The position numbers and the translations under genes were made by a program. The notes under the pieces were generated by a model, which saw only the letters and a list, made by a program, of their open reading frames with translations, did not search any database and was not told where the DNA came from. This document shows, piece by piece, positions 25,030 to 33,896 of a stretch of 64,000 nucleotides of DNA (positions are counted from its first letter, which is position 1; each line of letters begins with the position of its first letter). Source of the stretch: Azospirillum formosense (lineage in GTDB: Bacteria; Pseudomonadota; Alphaproteobacteria; Azospirillales; Azospirillaceae); assembly GCF_040500525.1 (NCBI RefSeq), contig NZ_CP159403.1, forward strand, positions 759,001-823,000, read 5' to 3'.

Positions 25030-26035
25030 CGGCCGCGACAAGTTTGAAGACGACGATTTCGACGACAAGGATCAGGGCGTGGACGCTGCTCCGGACGGGA
25101 CGGACGAGGATGCCGACGAGGGCACCTATGTGCCCGAGAACCCGCGCTGCGGCTTTGTCGCCCTGGTCGGCGCGCCGAACGCCGGCAAGTCGACCCTGCT
25201 GAACGCGATGGTCGGCTCCAAGGTGTCGATCGTCAGCTCCAAGGTGCAGACCACCCGCACGCGCGTGCTGGGCATCACCATCGCCGGCGACAGCCAGATC
25301 ATCTTCGTCGACACCCCGGGCATCTTCAAGCCGAAGCGCCGCCTGGACCGCGCCATGGTGGCGGCGGCCTGGCAGGGGGCGGAGGACGCCGATCTGGTCG
25401 GCCTGCTGTTCGACGTGTCGCGCCGCAGCATCGACCAGGACACGCTGGGCATCATCGCCCGGCTGAAGGAGCAGGGGCGCAAGGCGATCCTGATCCTGAA
25501 CAAGATCGATCTCGTGCCGCGCGAGAAGCTGCTGGGCCTCGCCGACAGCTTCAACCAGGAGGGCATCTTCACCGACATCTTCATGCTGTCCGCCTCGACG
25601 GGCGACGGCGTGGAGCATCTGCGCGGCTTCCTGGCCGCCCGCATGCCGGAAGGCCCCTGGCATTACCCGGAGGACCAGATCTCCGACATGCCGATGCGCC
25701 TCCTGGCGGCGGAGATCACCCGCGAGAAGCTGTTCCAGCAGCTTCACCAGGAGCTCCCCTACGCGGCGACGGTCGAGACCGAGCAGTGGGAGGAGTTCGA
25801 GAACGGGTCGGTCAAGATCTCCCAGGTCGTCTATGTCCAGCGCGACAGCCAGAAGGCCATTGTGCTCGGCAAGCAGGGCTCCCGCATAAAGGCGCTGGGG
25901 CAGGCCGCCCGCACCGAGCTGGAGGAGATGCTGGAGCAGCGCGTCCACCTGATGCTGTTCGTCAAGGTGCGCGAGGATTGGGAAAACGATCCGGAGCGCT
26001 ACGAGGCCTGGAACCTCGACTTCGGGGCGTCCTAA
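25022..26035 (+). CDS. era: GTPase Era
   Basis: A 337-residue GTPase for 30S ribosome assembly. After an acidic N-terminal extension of about 35 residues not found in E. coli Era, the G domain carries GAPNAGKST (P loop), DTPG (G3) and NKID (G4). The C-terminal KH domain includes VLGKQGSRIKALGQAAR and binds the 3' end of 16S rRNA. The start overlaps rnc by eight bases, so RNase III and Era are co-translated, consistent with linked 16S maturation. Confidence 0.95.
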   Translation: MTDGRDKFEDDDFDDKDQGVDAAPDGTDEDADEGTYVPENPRCGFVALVGAPNAGKSTLLNAMVGSKVSIVSSKVQTTRTRVLGITIAGDSQIIFVDTPGIFKPKRRLDRAMVAAAWQGAEDADLVGLLFDVSRRSIDQDTLGIIARLKEQGRKAILILNKIDLVPREKLLGLADSFNQEGIFTDIFMLSASTGDGVEHLRGFLAARMPEGPWHYPEDQISDMPMRLLAAEITREKLFQQLHQELPYAATVETEQWEEFENGSVKISQVVYVQRDSQKAIVLGKQGSRIKALGQAARTELEEMLEQRVHLMLFVKVREDWENDPERYEAWNLDFGAS

Positions 26036-26114
26036 AGCACCGGTCAGGGTATAGGCGTGGGCGGACGGTCTCCCATATAGAAGGGCGATCGTCCCCAACA
26101 CTGACCGGCTGACC

Positions 26115-27530
26115 GTGCGCGTGCCCATTTTCAACGACCTGTACGACGCCGGCTCGCGCCTGTTGGGGCGGGCCGGCGATCTCGTTTCCGGCGGCATCCT
26201 GGAGCAGGACGTCCGTCTCGGCGTCACCGGCCTGCGGCGGGCCGGCAAGACCGTGTTCGTCACCTCTCTGGTTGACAACCTGCTGAAGGCCGGGCGGCTT
26301 CCCTTCCTCGACGTGGTGTCCTCCGGGCGCTTCCAGGCGTCGCGCCTGCGCCCCCAGCCCGACGCCCAGGTTCCCCGCTTCGAGGTCGAGCAGCGGCTGG
26401 CCGAGCTGACCGGGCCGATTCCCCGTTGGCCGAAGGAAACGCAGGGCATCAGCCAGCTCCGCCTGTCGATGCGCTACCGCCCGAACGCGGTTCTGAAGCG
26501 TACGGTGCAGCCGGTCGCCACGCTGAATCTCGACATCGTCGACTATCCCGGCGAATGGCTGCTCGACCTGCCGCTGCTCCACCAGTCCTTCGCGGAATGG
26601 AGCGCGCTGACCCTGGAGCTGGCCGGGCGGGCGCCGCGCGACGAGCTGTCGGTGTCCTGGCGCGGCTGGCTCGCCACCATCGACACGGCGGCCCCGGCGG
26701 AGGAGGAGCAGGCGCGGCGTGGTGCTGCGCTGTTCACCGACTATCTCCACGCCTGCCGCCGCTCCGACAATCTGCTCAGCCTGATCCAGCCGGGGCGGTT
26801 CGTCGAGCCGGGCGACATGGCCAACGCCCCGCTTCTGACCTTCTGCCCGCTGCCGGGCGACCGTCCGCGCACCCGCGGCAGCCTGTGGGCGCTGATGGAG
26901 GACCGTTACGAGGCGTACAAGTCCAAGGTGGTCCGCCGCTTCTTCGCCGAGCATTTCGCACGCCTCGACCGCCAGATCGTCCTGATCGACGTGCTGGGGG
27001 CGCTGAACTCCGGCCCGGCGGGCATGGCGGACATGAAGCGCGCCCTGGAACTGAGCCTGGAGCCCTTCCGCCACGGCTCCAGCAGTTGGCTCGACTGGCT
27101 GCTGGGCCGGAAGATCGACCGCGTGCTGTTCGCCGCGACCAAGGCCGACCATGTCGCCTCGCACCAGCACAGCAGCCTGCGCCACCTGCTGGACCGGCTG
27201 GTGTCCGACGCCCGTGCCGGCATCCGCTTCGAAGGGGCGCGGGTGGAGACCATGGCCATCGCCGCGCTGAAATCGACCGAGACGGTGGTGACCGAGCATG
27301 AGGGGCGGCAGTTGCGCTGCGTGCGCGGCGTGCCGCTCGGGCGCGACCGCCCGACGGTGCTGTTCCCCGGCGAGATTCCCGAGGACGCCGACTTCCCGCC
27401 GGGGCAGGAGCGGCCCTACAACTTCATGGCCTTCCAGCCGCCGGCCGACCTCGCCCGCGAGGCGCGCGGCCTGCCGCACATCCGGCTGGACCAGGCCATG
27501 CAGTTCCTGCTGGGGGATTATCTGGAATGA
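26115..27530 (+). CDS. YcjX-family P-loop NTPase
   Basis: A 471-residue protein with a Walker A-like loop GLRRAGKT near residue 40 and a Walker B-like strand LNLDIVDYPGEWLLDLP near residue 145, matching the YcjX family of dynamin-like, stress-induced putative GTPases. The C-terminal half holds RVLFAATKADHV, a G4-like motif. The start is GTG; no better ATG is nearby. Its last four bases overlap the YcjF-like gene, the usual pairing. Function is not established; the family is linked to envelope or heat stress in enterobacteria. Confidence 0.88.
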   Translation: MRVPIFNDLYDAGSRLLGRAGDLVSGGILEQDVRLGVTGLRRAGKTVFVTSLVDNLLKAGRLPFLDVVSSGRFQASRLRPQPDAQVPRFEVEQRLAELTGPIPRWPKETQGISQLRLSMRYRPNAVLKRTVQPVATLNLDIVDYPGEWLLDLPLLHQSFAEWSALTLELAGRAPRDELSVSWRGWLATIDTAAPAEEEQARRGAALFTDYLHACRRSDNLLSLIQPGRFVEPGDMANAPLLTFCPLPGDRPRTRGSLWALMEDRYEAYKSKVVRRFFAEHFARLDRQIVLIDVLGALNSGPAGMADMKRALELSLEPFRHGSSSWLDWLLGRKIDRVLFAATKADHVASHQHSSLRHLLDRLVSDARAGIRFEGARVETMAIAALKSTETVVTEHEGRQLRCVRGVPLGRDRPTVLFPGEIPEDADFPPGQERPYNFMAFQPPADLAREARGLPHIRLDQAMQFLLGDYLE

Positions 27531-28567
27531 GCGAGCGCGCCCGCGACCGCCACTGGGTCCCGCCGATGGAGCTGGACCCCGCCCGCGCCGCCGCCGTTCC
27601 CGCGGCGGAGGAGGAGGCGATCATCGCCGGTCCCCTGGCCGGCCCCCTGTCCGGTTCGGCGGCGGAACGCCTGCCCGCGCTGCTGGCGGAGGACCGGCCG
27701 CGCAGCCGGTTTGGCCGCTGGCTCGCCGGGTCGGTCGCCGCGCTGGTGCTGATCGCGCTGGGCTTCGACACCTGGGACCTGTTCAACCGCGCCTTCGCCA
27801 CCAGCGCCGCGCTGGGCGTGCTGGTGGCCGCCGCCGTGACGGTGGCCGGTGGGGCGGCGCTGGCCATGCTGCTGCGCGAACTGCGCGCGCTGCGCCGCCT
27901 GCGCAAGATCGAGGAACTGCGCGGCGAGGCCGGGCGCCTGTCCACGGAGATCGTCACGCAAGCCGGGGAGCCGGGCCACGCCGAGCGCTTCGCCGGGTCT
28001 CTGACCCGCCTCTATGAGGGCCGCGTCGATCTGGCGCCCGCGCTGGAGCGGGTGCGCGACCATGTGACCGACGCCCACGACGACGCGGAGATCCTGCGTC
28101 TGCTCGACCGCGAGGTGATGGGGCCGCTGGACCGCCGCGCCTACCAGACCGTTCTGCGCGCGTCGCGCGACACGGCGGTGGCGACGGCGCTCAGCCCGGC
28201 GGCGATCGTCGATCTCGCCGTGGTGCTGTGGCGGAACCTGAAGCTGGTGCGGGAGATCGCGGCGCTCTATGGCGCGCGCCCCGGCTATGTCGGGTCGCTG
28301 CGGCTGTTGCGGCGGATGCTCGCCAACCTCGCCGTCGCCGGGGTGGCGGAAAGCGCCCACCACGTCGCCGTCGAGGCGCTGGGCGGCTCCATCGCCGCCG
28401 CCATCTCCACCCGCATGGGGCAGGGGGTGATCAACGGGCTGCTGACCGCGCGGGTCGGGCTGACCGCCATGCATCTGTGCCGCCCCATCGCCTTCGGACC
28501 GGACAACCGCCCGAGCATGGGCCAGATCCGCAAGGAGCTGCTGTCCCTGCCGAAGCAGGTGTTGTAG
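27527..28567 (+). CDS. YcjF-family (DUF697) inner-membrane protein
   Basis: The 346-residue product has two membrane segments (about 68-85 and 90-115) followed by a basic coiled coil (LRELRALRRLRKIEELRGEAGRL) and a DUF697-type helical C-terminus with VDLAVVLWRNLKLVREIAALYGARPGYVGSLRL. It partners YcjX: the genes overlap by ATGA and are found together across proteobacteria. The N-terminal 60 residues are acidic and Ala/Pro-rich. Confidence 0.87.
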   Translation: MSERARDRHWVPPMELDPARAAAVPAAEEEAIIAGPLAGPLSGSAAERLPALLAEDRPRSRFGRWLAGSVAALVLIALGFDTWDLFNRAFATSAALGVLVAAAVTVAGGAALAMLLRELRALRRLRKIEELRGEAGRLSTEIVTQAGEPGHAERFAGSLTRLYEGRVDLAPALERVRDHVTDAHDDAEILRLLDREVMGPLDRRAYQTVLRASRDTAVATALSPAAIVDLAVVLWRNLKLVREIAALYGARPGYVGSLRLLRRMLANLAVAGVAESAHHVAVEALGGSIAAAISTRMGQGVINGLLTARVGLTAMHLCRPIAFGPDNRPSMGQIRKELLSLPKQVL

Positions 28568-28571
28568 CCGC

Positions 28572-30056
28572 TCACACCGTGGGGAAGGGCCGGCCGTGCC
28601 GGGGATGGGCGCGGTCGTGGATCAGGGCGCGATCGCGGATCATCGGCCAGACGATGCGGCGCAGGAACCGGTGGTCCTGCGCCCGGTCCGCCTCGGCGGC
28701 GGCGTGGCGCTCGGCCAGCGGCAACAGGTCGGGCAGCAGTCCGGCGACGCCGCCCCAATGCCCGCCCGTCATCACCTCCGTGTGAAGAACCCCGTCGCGC
28801 AGGACGTGGAAGGGCTGGCCGGAGGCGACCCAGGCATCGACGGCCGCCTTTCCGTCGGCGGACGGCAGCGCGTCCCAATCCCGGCAGAGGAAGCGCGCCA
28901 CGGTCGGATCGTCGGCGGCGGCGAGGCGCCAATAGGGACCGCCGGTCGACGCGTCGGAGGCCAACGCCACGAGGTCCGCCCCCGCCGCGGCCAACTCGGC
29001 CAACCGGTCGGCGGCAAAGGTGCCGTCGTGATAAACCCGGCAGGCCCAGCCCGGATAGAGCGCCACGGTCCGCCGCAAAATCTCCGCCGGGTCGTGGGCG
29101 CCGGCCGGCTGGCCGTTCCACAGGCTGAAGGCGACGATGTCGCGGTGACGCCGCTCCACGCCGCGCGGCTGGGCGGGCAGCGGGGGCAGGGCGGGGGCCG
29201 TGTCCATCGCCGTCCGGTCCTTCAGGTCCAGCGCGCGCTCACCCCACACCGCGGCCTCGTCGTCCCGGCCGAGAAAGGCGAGGGCGACGACCAGCCGGTC
29301 GATGGCGTCGAGATGGCGTGGGTCCAGACGGGCCGCCCGCTCCAGCGCGCGGGCGGAGTCCCCCAGCCGGTCCACGACCCCCAGCGCGACCCCCAGATTG
29401 AAGGCGGCGGACGGGAAATCCGGGGTGATGGCCAGGGCGTTGCGGTAGGCGAGGGTGGAGTCCTCCCGCAGCCCCATGGCGAACAGAGCGTTGCCGTAGA
29501 GAAAGGCGACGTCGGCGTCCAGCGGCAGCAATTCCGCGGCGCGGGCCAGCGGGGGCAGGGCTTCGGTGCCGCGCCCCTGCTCGACCAGGAGGCGCCCCTC
29601 CTCGTGACGCAGCGCGCCCAGGCGCTCCACCGCGATGGCGAGGCTGGGGGCCGACGCGACGGCGCGTTCCAGAGCGGTGATCGCCCCGGCGGAGCGGCCC
29701 AGGCTGCGCAGGGCGTTCGCCATGTCGGTCCAGGCTTCCGCGAAATCGGGCCGGAGGGCGACGGCGCGCCGGTAGTCCCGCACCGCCGCCTCGGCTTGCC
29801 CGGACGAACGGCGGATGTTGCCGCTGTTGGCGTACATGTCCGCCGCCTCGGGGCGCTGGGCGATGGCGCGGGCGATGAGTTGCAGGCCGAGCGCCTGTTC
29901 CCCCACCTGCCCGGCCAGGACACCCAGGAAATGCAGGGCGTCCGGTTGCTCCGGCTCCACATCGAGGATGCGGTGGTAGAACTGCTGGGCCTCGGCCAGC
30001 CGGCCGGCCAGATGATGCTCCAGGGCGAGCGCCAGCGCTTCCGCGATCGTAGCCAT
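28572..30056 (-). CDS. TPR protein with a C-terminal glycosyltransferase-like domain
   Basis: The 494-residue product has about eight tetratricopeptide repeats (residues 10-290, for example HHLAGRLAEAQQFYHRIL and ANALRSLGRSAGAITALERAV). Residues 320-490 match a glycosyltransferase-like module: IVAFSLWNG, YPGWACRVYHDG, FLCRDWDALPS in the place of the RDxDS motif, AVDAWVASGQPFHVLRDG and GGHWGG. The middle Asp-containing motif is altered, so activity is uncertain. The ATG at 30056 begins the first repeat. It converges on ycjF and is divergent from the FlaG-like/YjfB-like pair, which makes a role in glycosylating a surface or flagellar protein plausible but unproven. Confidence 0.75.
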   Translation of the reverse strand: MATIAEALALALEHHLAGRLAEAQQFYHRILDVEPEQPDALHFLGVLAGQVGEQALGLQLIARAIAQRPEAADMYANSGNIRRSSGQAEAAVRDYRRAVALRPDFAEAWTDMANALRSLGRSAGAITALERAVASAPSLAIAVERLGALRHEEGRLLVEQGRGTEALPPLARAAELLPLDADVAFLYGNALFAMGLREDSTLAYRNALAITPDFPSAAFNLGVALGVVDRLGDSARALERAARLDPRHLDAIDRLVVALAFLGRDDEAAVWGERALDLKDRTAMDTAPALPPLPAQPRGVERRHRDIVAFSLWNGQPAGAHDPAEILRRTVALYPGWACRVYHDGTFAADRLAELAAAGADLVALASDASTGGPYWRLAAADDPTVARFLCRDWDALPSADGKAAVDAWVASGQPFHVLRDGVLHTEVMTGGHWGGVAGLLPDLLPLAERHAAAEADRAQDHRFLRRIVWPMIRDRALIHDRAHPRHGRPFPTV

Positions 30057-30279
30057 GCCCACAGGCTTAAGCACCCCGGCGCCCCTCCGCAAGTGCCACG
30101 GCTGTGAGAAAGGGTGGGGAACGGGCCCGGCGGTCCTGGAATGCGAAACCTTGGTGCCGCAAACAGCCTGAGGGAGTCCGTCCTTCGGCATAGCCGGAAA
30201 AAAGGTGAACGAACCCTTTACAATGCACGAGTGCGGCTGCAATATATGATCTGGATTGTCCAAACATCGGTGTAATGTC

Positions 30280-30840
30280 ATGAATGTGGCCCTCGCCACC
30301 GCAACGGCTGCAAGGCCGTTGGCCTTCATGACGGCCCGCAACAGCGACGCTGTTGAAAACGCGGCCGACGCCGGGACTCCGTCCGCAAAAGACCCCGCCA
30401 CCGGACAGTCCGAACCGCTCACTTCCGGGCGCTACACGAAGACCGCCTACCGTTACGACGCCGAAGCGTCGCGGCTGGTGCTTCTGTTCCGCAGCCCGGA
30501 GGACGGGGCGACTCTCGACCAGATCCCCACCGAGGCGGCGTTGCGGCAGTACCGCGAGGCCCAGAAGGACCGGAAGAGCGGCAAGGCATCGCTTGAGCTT
30601 CTGGTCGGCGGCTCGGACGGGCAGGACCAGCCGAACGGCGCCGGCCAGAATGGAACCTCCGCCAGCGGTTCGAACGTGCACCGGTGGGCGGCGGTTCCTT
30701 CCGCGACCGGCGGGGGCCGCTCCAGCCCGTCACAGGGGACTTCCGCGCACACGCCGCCGGTGGTAGCCTCGACCCCGATGGCGGCTCACGCGGCGGCCGC
30801 TCCCTCGGCGGGTGCCGGCTCCGTCAACGTGGTCATCTGA
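30280..30840 (+). CDS. FlaG-like protein (tentative)
   Basis: The 186-residue product has a disordered N-terminus, a core at about residues 53-90 (YRYDAEASRLVLLFRSPEDG then LDQIPTEAALRQYREAQ), and a long Ser/Ala/Gly-rich tail. The core matches the FlaG pattern of a beta pair followed by Q-I-P-x-E-x-x-L-R; FlaG proteins affect flagellar filament length. The next gene looks like a YjfB motility protein, which supports the call. A TTTACA (30217-30222) with CAATAT at 17-base spacing could be its promoter. Similarity is limited to about 40 residues. Confidence 0.5.
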   Translation: MNVALATATAARPLAFMTARNSDAVENAADAGTPSAKDPATGQSEPLTSGRYTKTAYRYDAEASRLVLLFRSPEDGATLDQIPTEAALRQYREAQKDRKSGKASLELLVGGSDGQDQPNGAGQNGTSASGSNVHRWAAVPSATGGGRSSPSQGTSAHTPPVVASTPMAAHAAAAPSAGAGSVNVVI

Positions 30841-30898
30841 CCGGCGCGACGCGGACCGTGCGGCGTCGGCCGGCTGTTTCCTTTGAAGGCATCCTCCG

Positions 30899-31111
30899 AT
30901 GGCTCTCGACATCTCCTCCTCCACCCTGGGTGCCGCGGTCGGCCTGCGGCAGGCGCAGGGACAGATTGACTTCGGCGTGAAGACGCTGAACCAGACCGCG
31001 CAGCAGCAGGACCAGGCGATCGCCACCCTGCTCCAGGGCGGCTCGGACGGCGCGTCGGCCGGTGGCAACGTCACGGCCACGCGCGGGCAGAATCTGAACA
31101 TCGTCGTGTAA
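30899..31111 (+). CDS. YjfB-like putative motility protein
   Basis: A 70-residue protein: ALDISSSTLGAAVGLRQAQGQIDFGVKTLNQTAQQQDQAIATLLQ then a Gly-rich linker and a hydrophobic end NLNIVV. This fits the short YjfB family annotated as putative motility proteins, with an initial DISS, a central V-x-x-L-x-x-x-Q helix that ends in LLQ, and a terminal I-x-V strand. It starts 58 bases after the FlaG-like gene and probably shares its transcript. A bidirectional terminator follows. Confidence 0.6.
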   Translation: MALDISSSTLGAAVGLRQAQGQIDFGVKTLNQTAQQQDQAIATLLQGGSDGASAGGNVTATRGQNLNIVV

Positions 31112-31157
31112 CTGGCTGATTCGACGGGCTTGATCGCTCACGTCAAGCCGCGGCCAT

Positions 31158-31189
31158 AAAAAAAGCCCCTCTCGCAGGAGAGGGGCTTT
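31158..31189 (-). terminator. Intrinsic terminator for clpP
   Basis: A perfect 12-base-pair stem (31162-31173 with 31178-31189) with a GCAG loop is flanked by seven A residues at 31158-31164, giving a seven-T tract on the minus strand. It ends clpP and can also stop transcription from the motility pair. Confidence 0.88.
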
Positions 31190-31208
31190 GTGCGTTCCGG
31201 AGATCCGC

Positions 31209-31835
31209 TTACTTCAACTCGTCGAAGCTCTCGATGACGTGGCTGACGATGCCGTACTCGCGGGCTTCGTCGGCCAGCATCCAGTAGTTCCGGTCGGTGT
31301 CCTTGGACACCTTCTCCACCGGCTGGCCGGTCTCGCGCGCGATGATGCGGTTCAGGCGCTCACGCATGCGGATGATTTCCTTCGCCTCGATGGCGATGTC
31401 CGTCGCCCGGCCACCGGTGCCGCCCAGCGGCTGGTGGATCAGGAAGCGGGTGTTCGGCAGGCAGAAGCGGTCTTCCTTCTTCGCGGCCAGGAAGATGTGG
31501 CAGCCGGCGCTGGCGACCCAGCCGGTGCCCAGCATCTTCACGCGCGGCTTCACAAAGCGGATCATGTCGTGAATGGTGTCGCCCGCCTCGACGTGGCCGC
31601 CGGGGGAGTTCACCACGACCGTGATGTCGTCGTTGCTCTCGTGGGCCAGAGCCAGCAGCTGGGCCGAGACGGCCTGCGCCAGCTTCATGTCGATCTGCCC
31701 GAAGATCAGCACCGTGCGCGCCTTGAACAGGTTCGACTGCACGGCAGCGAACGGCGGCGGGGCGCTTTCCTTCGACTTCTCGTCCGGCTCCTGCTCGGGT
31801 TCGTCGTCGAAGCGGGTGTATCCGTCTTGCGCCAT
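31209..31835 (-). CDS. clpP: ClpP-family serine protease, accessory copy
   Basis: A 208-residue ClpP. The triad is visible: Ser109 in GWVASAGCH, His134 in FLIHQPLGG, and Asp179 in SKDTDRNYW. The serine motif differs from the usual GQAASMGA, and HIFLAAKKEDRFCLPNTRF replaces the canonical helix start, marking a divergent paralog found in alphaproteobacteria. The N-terminal 30 residues are acidic and replace the usual propeptide. With a Clp ATPase it would form the proteolytic chamber; no clpX or clpA is adjacent, so the main clpP is presumably elsewhere. It is monocistronic with a strong terminator. Confidence 0.88.
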   Translation of the reverse strand: MAQDGYTRFDDEPEQEPDEKSKESAPPPFAAVQSNLFKARTVLIFGQIDMKLAQAVSAQLLALAHESNDDITVVVNSPGGHVEAGDTIHDMIRFVKPRVKMLGTGWVASAGCHIFLAAKKEDRFCLPNTRFLIHQPLGGTGGRATDIAIEAKEIIRMRERLNRIIARETGQPVEKVSKDTDRNYWMLADEAREYGIVSHVIESFDELK

Positions 31836-32096
31836 CGTTTTTGAACTCCCTGAGGTCGGCGTGTCTACCGGGGGGCTTTGGCTTGCGGGGGCCTGGGATG
31901 TCGGATGGGGACCGAACCACGCCACTCGTTTCTCCACATAGCCCGTATCGGTTCCTTGTTCAACGGGCCGCGACGCCAAATCCCACCCCCGCACCGTCAT
32001 AGTCGCGCTCAGGCTAGCCGCATCGGTGCGGATCGGCGCTTGCCGACCGTCCATCGGGACCGCAAACTGCTTCCCTGCACAATCGGAGGGCGGTGC

Positions 32097-32957
32097 ATGG
32101 ATGAGGGCGGCGGGAGCGGCGTCTCGGTCATCATTCCGGCCTTTCGGGCGCAGGACACCATCGCCCGCGCCGTCTCCAGCCTGCTGGCGCAGAGCTTTCC
32201 CCACTGGGAAGCGGTGGTGGTCAGCGACGACGGCACCGACTACCGCGCCCTTCTGGCGGCCGCCGGCATCGCCGACTCGCGCCTGACCTTCACCGGAACC
32301 GGCCGCGTCGGGTCCGGCGCTCCGGCGGCGCGCAACGCCGGGCTGCGCTGCGCGCGCTTGCCCCTGATCGCCCCGCTGGACGCCGACGACCGATTCGCGC
32401 CGGACCGGCTGGCGCGCTTGGCCCCGCTGGCGGCGGCGCAGGGGGCGACGGCGGACAATGTGGCGGTGGTGCGCGACGGCGACGGCGCGCCGCTCTGCAC
32501 CCTGTTTCCGCCCGATGCCGGGACAACCACGCTGGACGCGGCGGCCTTCCTGGAGACCTCTGTCCCGATGTTTTTCGTGGTCCGCCGCGACCTCGTTCCC
32601 GGATGGGAGGAGGGGGTGGACTTCTGCGACGACGTGGTCTTCAACGTCCAGGTTCTTGACCGGCTGGGGCGCCTGCCGCTGGTGCTGGAACCGCTCTATG
32701 AATACCGGCAGCGGGAGGGGTCGATCACCTGCTCCGCCGACAGCGGCACGCGGGCGGACCTCTGCTATCGCCATGTCCTCGACCGCTTGAACGGCGACGG
32801 GCTGCGGATTGCCGACGCCGCGCTGCGCGACCGCTTCGCCGCCGCGCTGGGCGCCAAGCGCGCCCTGAACGCCGCCTACATGACCGCGCACGCCGCCGGG
32901 CGCTGCGCCAGTTTTCAGGAGTTCCTGGCCTTGCGCGAAAACTCCCTGCCGGGATAG
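32097..32957 (+). CDS. Family 2 glycosyltransferase
   Basis: A 286-residue GT-A enzyme. It opens VSVIIPAFRAQDTIARAVSSLL, has the acidic VVVSDDGTD site for the nucleotide sugar and the metal-binding motif APLDADDRF (DxD-like). No membrane segment follows, so it is cytoplasmic or peripheral. The acceptor is unknown. The ATG follows CGGAGGG. Its last 43 bases overlap the convergent phosphodiesterase gene. Confidence 0.85.
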   Translation: MDEGGGSGVSVIIPAFRAQDTIARAVSSLLAQSFPHWEAVVVSDDGTDYRALLAAAGIADSRLTFTGTGRVGSGAPAARNAGLRCARLPLIAPLDADDRFAPDRLARLAPLAAAQGATADNVAVVRDGDGAPLCTLFPPDAGTTTLDAAAFLETSVPMFFVVRRDLVPGWEEGVDFCDDVVFNVQVLDRLGRLPLVLEPLYEYRQREGSITCSADSGTRADLCYRHVLDRLNGDGLRIADAALRDRFAAALGAKRALNAAYMTAHAAGRCASFQEFLALRENSLPG

Positions 32958-33730
32958 TCGCCGATCACGCTGAGATGCGTGACCACCGACCCATCCGGAC
33001 GGAACTGGTGGAGGGCGAGCGCGGAGGGCTCGTCCGTCCAGCGGTAGGGCGGTTCCGGCGCGAGGTCCAGGGCGATCTGGTAGGCCACGGATGGGGCGAC
33101 GTAGCCGTGCGTCCCGTTCCAGGCGACCGCGGTCTGGCGATGGGTGTGACCGCACAGGACGGCCCGGACGTTGGGGCGGCTGCGCGTCAGCCGACCCAAC
33201 TCCTCCGCACCCTCCAGGCAGCGCAGCGTGTCGAGGAAGGCCAGCCCGGTGTCGAATGGGGGATGGTGCAGCGCCAGCACGGTCGGCCGCTCCGGCTGCT
33301 CGGCCAGACGCTCCGCCAGCCAACGCAGCCGGTCCGCGCACAGTCCACCCACCGCGCTTCCGGCAACGACCGAATCGAGCATCAGGACGCGGACCGGAAA
33401 CTCCTCGACGGCATAATGAAGGAAGGGACCCTCCATGGGCATCCAGCCGGTCGCGGCGAAGGTGCGGCGCAAGCCGTCGCGGTCGTCGTGGTTGCCCGGC
33501 AGCGCGCGGACGGGAAGGGCAAGCGGCTCCAGCAGGGCGGACAGCGCCTCGTACTCGCCGGGTTTCGGTCCGTTGATCAGGTCGCCGGTGATCAGGACGA
33601 GGTCGGGGCGCGGCACCAGCGCGTTCAGATGGGCCACCGCGGCGGCGAGCCGTGCGTTCGTGTCGTGGTCGGTTGTCGGGGCGGTGCCGGGGGCCGTGAC
33701 GTGCAGGTCGGACATCTGGGCGATCAGCAT
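32915..33730 (-). CDS. Metallophosphoesterase (class III phosphodiesterase, CpdA/GpdQ type)
   Basis: A 271-residue calcineurin-like phosphoesterase with the full metal set: DLHV (first Asp-x-His), GDLINGPKPGEY, GNHDDRD, LALHHPP and CGHTHRQ. The size and motif spacing fit class III enzymes such as cAMP phosphodiesterase CpdA and glycerophosphodiesterase GpdQ; which substrate applies cannot be read from sequence. The ATG at 33730 begins right at the first strand LIAQMSDLHV. Confidence 0.85.
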   Translation of the reverse strand: MLIAQMSDLHVTAPGTAPTTDHDTNARLAAAVAHLNALVPRPDLVLITGDLINGPKPGEYEALSALLEPLALPVRALPGNHDDRDGLRRTFAATGWMPMEGPFLHYAVEEFPVRVLMLDSVVAGSAVGGLCADRLRWLAERLAEQPERPTVLALHHPPFDTGLAFLDTLRCLEGAEELGRLTRSRPNVRAVLCGHTHRQTAVAWNGTHGYVAPSVAYQIALDLAPEPPYRWTDEPSALALHQFRPDGSVVTHLSVIGDYPGREFSRKARNS

Positions 33731-33896
33731 CGGGCACCCCTGGCAAGGCGAAGGTCTGAGGACCAAGCCTTGTCACATCGCCGATTTCCCGGAAGTCTTC
33801 AAGAGTCCAACCAGAGCAAAACTTCCTTTACGCTTCCGTGACAGGCTGAGCCATCGGCCGAACGACAGAATTGCCGCCACTGCATCGGATCGGGGA

